A model generated the notes under the pieces. It worked only from the letters and a program-made list of their open reading frames with translations, had not been told where the DNA came from and ran no database searches. A stretch of DNA of 64,000 nt from Drosophila miranda (Eukaryota; Arthropoda; Insecta; Diptera; Drosophilidae), in NCBI RefSeq assembly GCF_003369915.1, contig NC_046677.1, forward strand, positions 13,826,001 through 13,890,000, in the 5' to 3' direction. This document shows, in pieces, positions 61,301 through 64,000 of the stretch. Each line of letters starts with the position of its first letter. Position 1 is the first letter of the stretch. Both the position numbers and the translations under genes were made by a program.

Positions 61301-64000
61301 GGGATTAGATAAATATGCAAATAAACTGCATGTCAGTCAGCAGCAGCCCCCACGCTGTCCTCCATACTCGCATTAGGTACAGGACATGTTTTGCACACAT
61401 AAAGTGCGATTAGCTGTGAGCTTCGCATGTTGAGGCATAGCTGAGATTCGGTATCTTGCAGATACATAAATCACACAAAGAAGTGTAAGCTCATTACCAC
61501 AGACCACAGTTCATTGACCGACACACGCGCCGTGGCCCTCAAAACTTTCGACTAGTTCCATTTCACCCTTTTCCCAAAAAGTAGCCCAGAAAATAGGCAG
61601 CAGAAAACAATTTTTATCGGCTCCACGCACGTCAGGGTTCCGGGTTCGGGGTTGCGGGCTCCACCCACTCCACCCCCTCCCCCATTCGGGCTGTTATATA
61701 CGAGGCTGTTTCTCTAAATCTATATCTCTATTGGTTTTTTGTTTGCTCTGCCTTTGTGGTATATTTATTTATTTTTTAATTTACTTCTCCTTTGTGTTTG
61801 CGTTTTCGTTGGCTCTAGCCTGGATTCGCTGTTGGGGACGAGTCCCATAATTCAAAATGGAAATAAATGGGAACAATCTCAGTTGGACATATATCTGAGC
61901 GCTGTACATGTACGAGTAGATTGCTTGTGGCTGCAAAAATTGTTGGACAACACTAAAATGTATATTTATTATTTACGGAGAGGTGGGTGGAGCCTTTTCA
62001 GCTAAATGGAACAATCCTATTTCTAAGGATTTGTGTGCTCATGATTATCTCTATCTTGACATAATTGGACATATGGGGGATGGCATTTAGATTTCTGTTA
62101 GATACTATATGGAAAATACAAATATATTATTACTATTATTGTGGAATTAAATTTAAGCATCTTCATCTTCGAATTCAAATGTTAGTTGTGGAGTAAATCA
62201 ATCAATTGAGCTAGCAGAAAAACATCCTATAGACAGTGACATTACAAGTACATGTTCCTTTCAGACTTCGCCCATTTCAATAATTATTTATCGCTTACAA
62301 ATATTAAAAAATTATGTTGATCCCTCAGGTATTTGCATTCATCAGAGATCTAGCAGTTTTCAGGATTTCCTTTTCCTATTCAGATGTTTGCTTTTCCTTC
62401 CCTTTAAAGACCTGATTCGCTCTTTCTCCCTCTCAAAAACAAGATATATGTGTATGTATGTGTATTTACCCAACTCATATTGAAGTTAACTGAAAGTTGT
62501 TATCTGCTAAGAACTATTCCCATCACCATAAAATCCAATCGTTTGAATGCCCTTCGACCTGGCACATTCCGTTCCGCAATGCCTTCTACTTTTTTTGGCT
62601 CTTGCTCGGAGTGCGTGCTTCGTGCGTTGTTGTCCTTGAGGAGGCTCAACTTAAGGCAAGTCAAGCCGAAAAAAATCTGCCAAATCATAGGCCATTTCAA
62701 TTTAAATGTCCCCAAAAACATCTACGCCCCCAGCACGACCGAAACCAACACCAACACTGGCCAGCAGCACCTTCTCCATTATCCTCCTTCCGTTTCCTTT
62801 TGGGAGTGGGGAATTCCATGCTTAATGTGCTTCCTGTTGACGATGCCGTACGTATCGTGGACGTGGACGTTGCTTGTGGACACTCTTTCCCACAAATTCA
62901 CTGTGTGTAGGACTTTCTCTGGTCTCGTGTTTGTCCGGTTGTCTTCGAGTGACATGTCAAACACGCAACTGAGGCGATTTAGGGGTTTTCCGACTTTGCG
63001 GTGTCCTCTTCTCTGGCTTTTTCCATCAAAGCAAATATTGATTATTATTATTGCTGCTGCTGTTGTTGTTGGTTGGATGTTGGTCAGGGCTTTCCGCGGA
63101 TTTGCTGTAGAGCTTAGACTTCTGGCCCATTGGTCATTGACCCTGTTCAAAAGGCCAACCCATGACACTGCTTCCCAAATGAGGCGGCAATTTTTCCTCC
63201 CTTTGTGGCTTCTTCTACTTAGACGCTAATTTGTTGATAAATTGCCACAGCTCAAAAAATGACAACACTGTCTCCTCCAAAGGTTAAACATTCCGGCTAA
63301 CAAGACGAGGGCTCTTGACCCAGCCCATCCCATCCCATCCATTTGGTAAGGTTTTATGATTGTATTAAATTTGTCATACTGATAATCTCTGAAAAAGTTA
63401 ATTAATTTAACTAGGACTGTAGATAGCCACAAAACGGAATCAGATTAGGAGTGTCACACATTCGTTTCAAGAGAAAAGAGAAAATTCTGGCACAAATTCG
63501 GGTTGGCATGTTTATTAGATGATGCGGAGATTGTCCAGTCTGTGTTCCAGAAAAATTGAGGAAAGAAAAAGGAATTAAAGATATTAAACTAAAGTTACAT
63601 TTTTGTCAAAGAGGAACTTTCCAGAATGCGTCAACTCCATTTACTTCTTTTTTCATTGAGCTCTTCCTCCATCTCACTGGCATTCTCCCTATAACCATAC
63701 AAATTTCCATGCAGAAAATATCGAACGAATATTTATTCATATGCATTCAGTTACAAGCACTTAAAAGTGGCTCCAACAGAAATTGCAGCATTCATTTTTT
63801 ATGAAAACTGCTCTTTGTTTTTTCTGAATTGCTCTTTCGGGTTCATTTTTTCCAAAACTTTTTCTCGGACATTCCCCATATTTGTTTTGTGGACACGACA
63901 CGACACGCTTCATAAAGAAAATCGCCATGATTTATCAATTGCCAAAAAGGAATGAAAGAAAGTCCGAACCGCGGAGCTGTTGACAGGCGACGGGCCTTGG
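58391..64000. other. Intergenic or intronic DNA, no gene supported
   Basis: Contains a poly-T run at 58567-58579, GGCACGGTGGCACGGTGGCACGG at 60555-60580, a CCGCCTCCGCC array at 60266-60300 and CTGCTGCTGTTGTTG near 63054-63070. A plus-strand open stretch at 62450-63229 is long (259 codons, first ATG about 40 codons in) but shows no domain, no coding bias and no promoter, and is left uncalled. Confidence 0.45.
60266..60300. repeat. (CCGCCT)n array
   Basis: GC-rich hexanucleotide tract. On the minus strand it would encode poly-Arg in a frame with no other support. Confidence 0.85.

Noticed and set aside
62450..63229. 259-codon frame near the right end
   Set aside because: It starts at GTG. No domain, coding bias or splice context was seen. 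It is the longest unexplained frame, so a homology search would still be sensible.

Overview
This is nuclear DNA of a fruit fly (Drosophila). The evidence is short 55-75 bp introns with GT..AG ends, a nuclear tRNA-Gln(CUG) with fly-type sequence, two bubblegum-type acyl-CoA synthetases, Nimrod-like EGF proteins, DINE-1/INE-like Helitron remnants with their GACGGACAG tracts, and many CA/GT, CAG and ACATATGTA microsatellites. The style fits the obscura group, but species and chromosome arm are inferences, and no search could be run.

Layout. 1-2.5 kb: low-complexity DNA with no gene. 2.6-3.7 kb (minus): a membrane EMI/NIM-EGF protein resembling the Nimrod phagocytic receptors. 3.8-17 kb: about 13 kb without a convincing gene, rich in CA, GAGA and CAG-type simple repeats. 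17.0-23.8 kb: a local segmental duplication. Two 2.7-kb units each carry a Helitron fragment followed by an unrecognised secretory/membrane protein gene. Copy A is open (234 codons). Copy B has a single-base deletion and lacks the poly-serine block. A third unit is only a 5' fragment. A second, longer Helitron split copy B, and copy A keeps the empty site. 23.8-30.9 kb: no gene seen. 31.0-32.9 kb (plus): a four-exon leucine-rich-repeat membrane protein with a one-base frame break and an intron-phase conflict. 33.1-35.2 kb (minus): an ACSBG-type acyl-CoA synthetase (CG4500-like, 689 aa), tail to tail with the LRR gene. 35.3-42 kb: no gene. 42.2-43.3 kb (plus): a small TATA-driven ORF, then a secreted EMI/NIM-EGF protein. 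44.3-47.4 kb (minus): bubblegum (bgm, 666 aa, five coding exons), with a candidate extra 5' coding exon at 50.8 kb that splices in frame. 50.9 kb (plus): a possible 104-aa gene divergent from that exon. 53.8 kb: tRNA-Gln. 56.5-56.8 kb (plus): a hidden two-exon gene for a 70-aa membrane peptide. 57.0-57.3 kb (minus): a decayed, codon-biased coding fragment with a tandemly repeated 3' end. 58.0 kb: a fourth Helitron remnant. 58.4-64 kb: no gene supported.

The recognised genes suggest two themes. One is very-long/long-chain fatty acid activation (bgm and its paralogue, 9 kb apart on the same strand). The other is extracellular recognition (two EMI/NIM proteins and the LRR protein). The most unusual parts are the duplicated orphan gene in a Helitron-rich cassette and the short genes and fragments at 50.8-51.2 kb and 56.2-57.9 kb.
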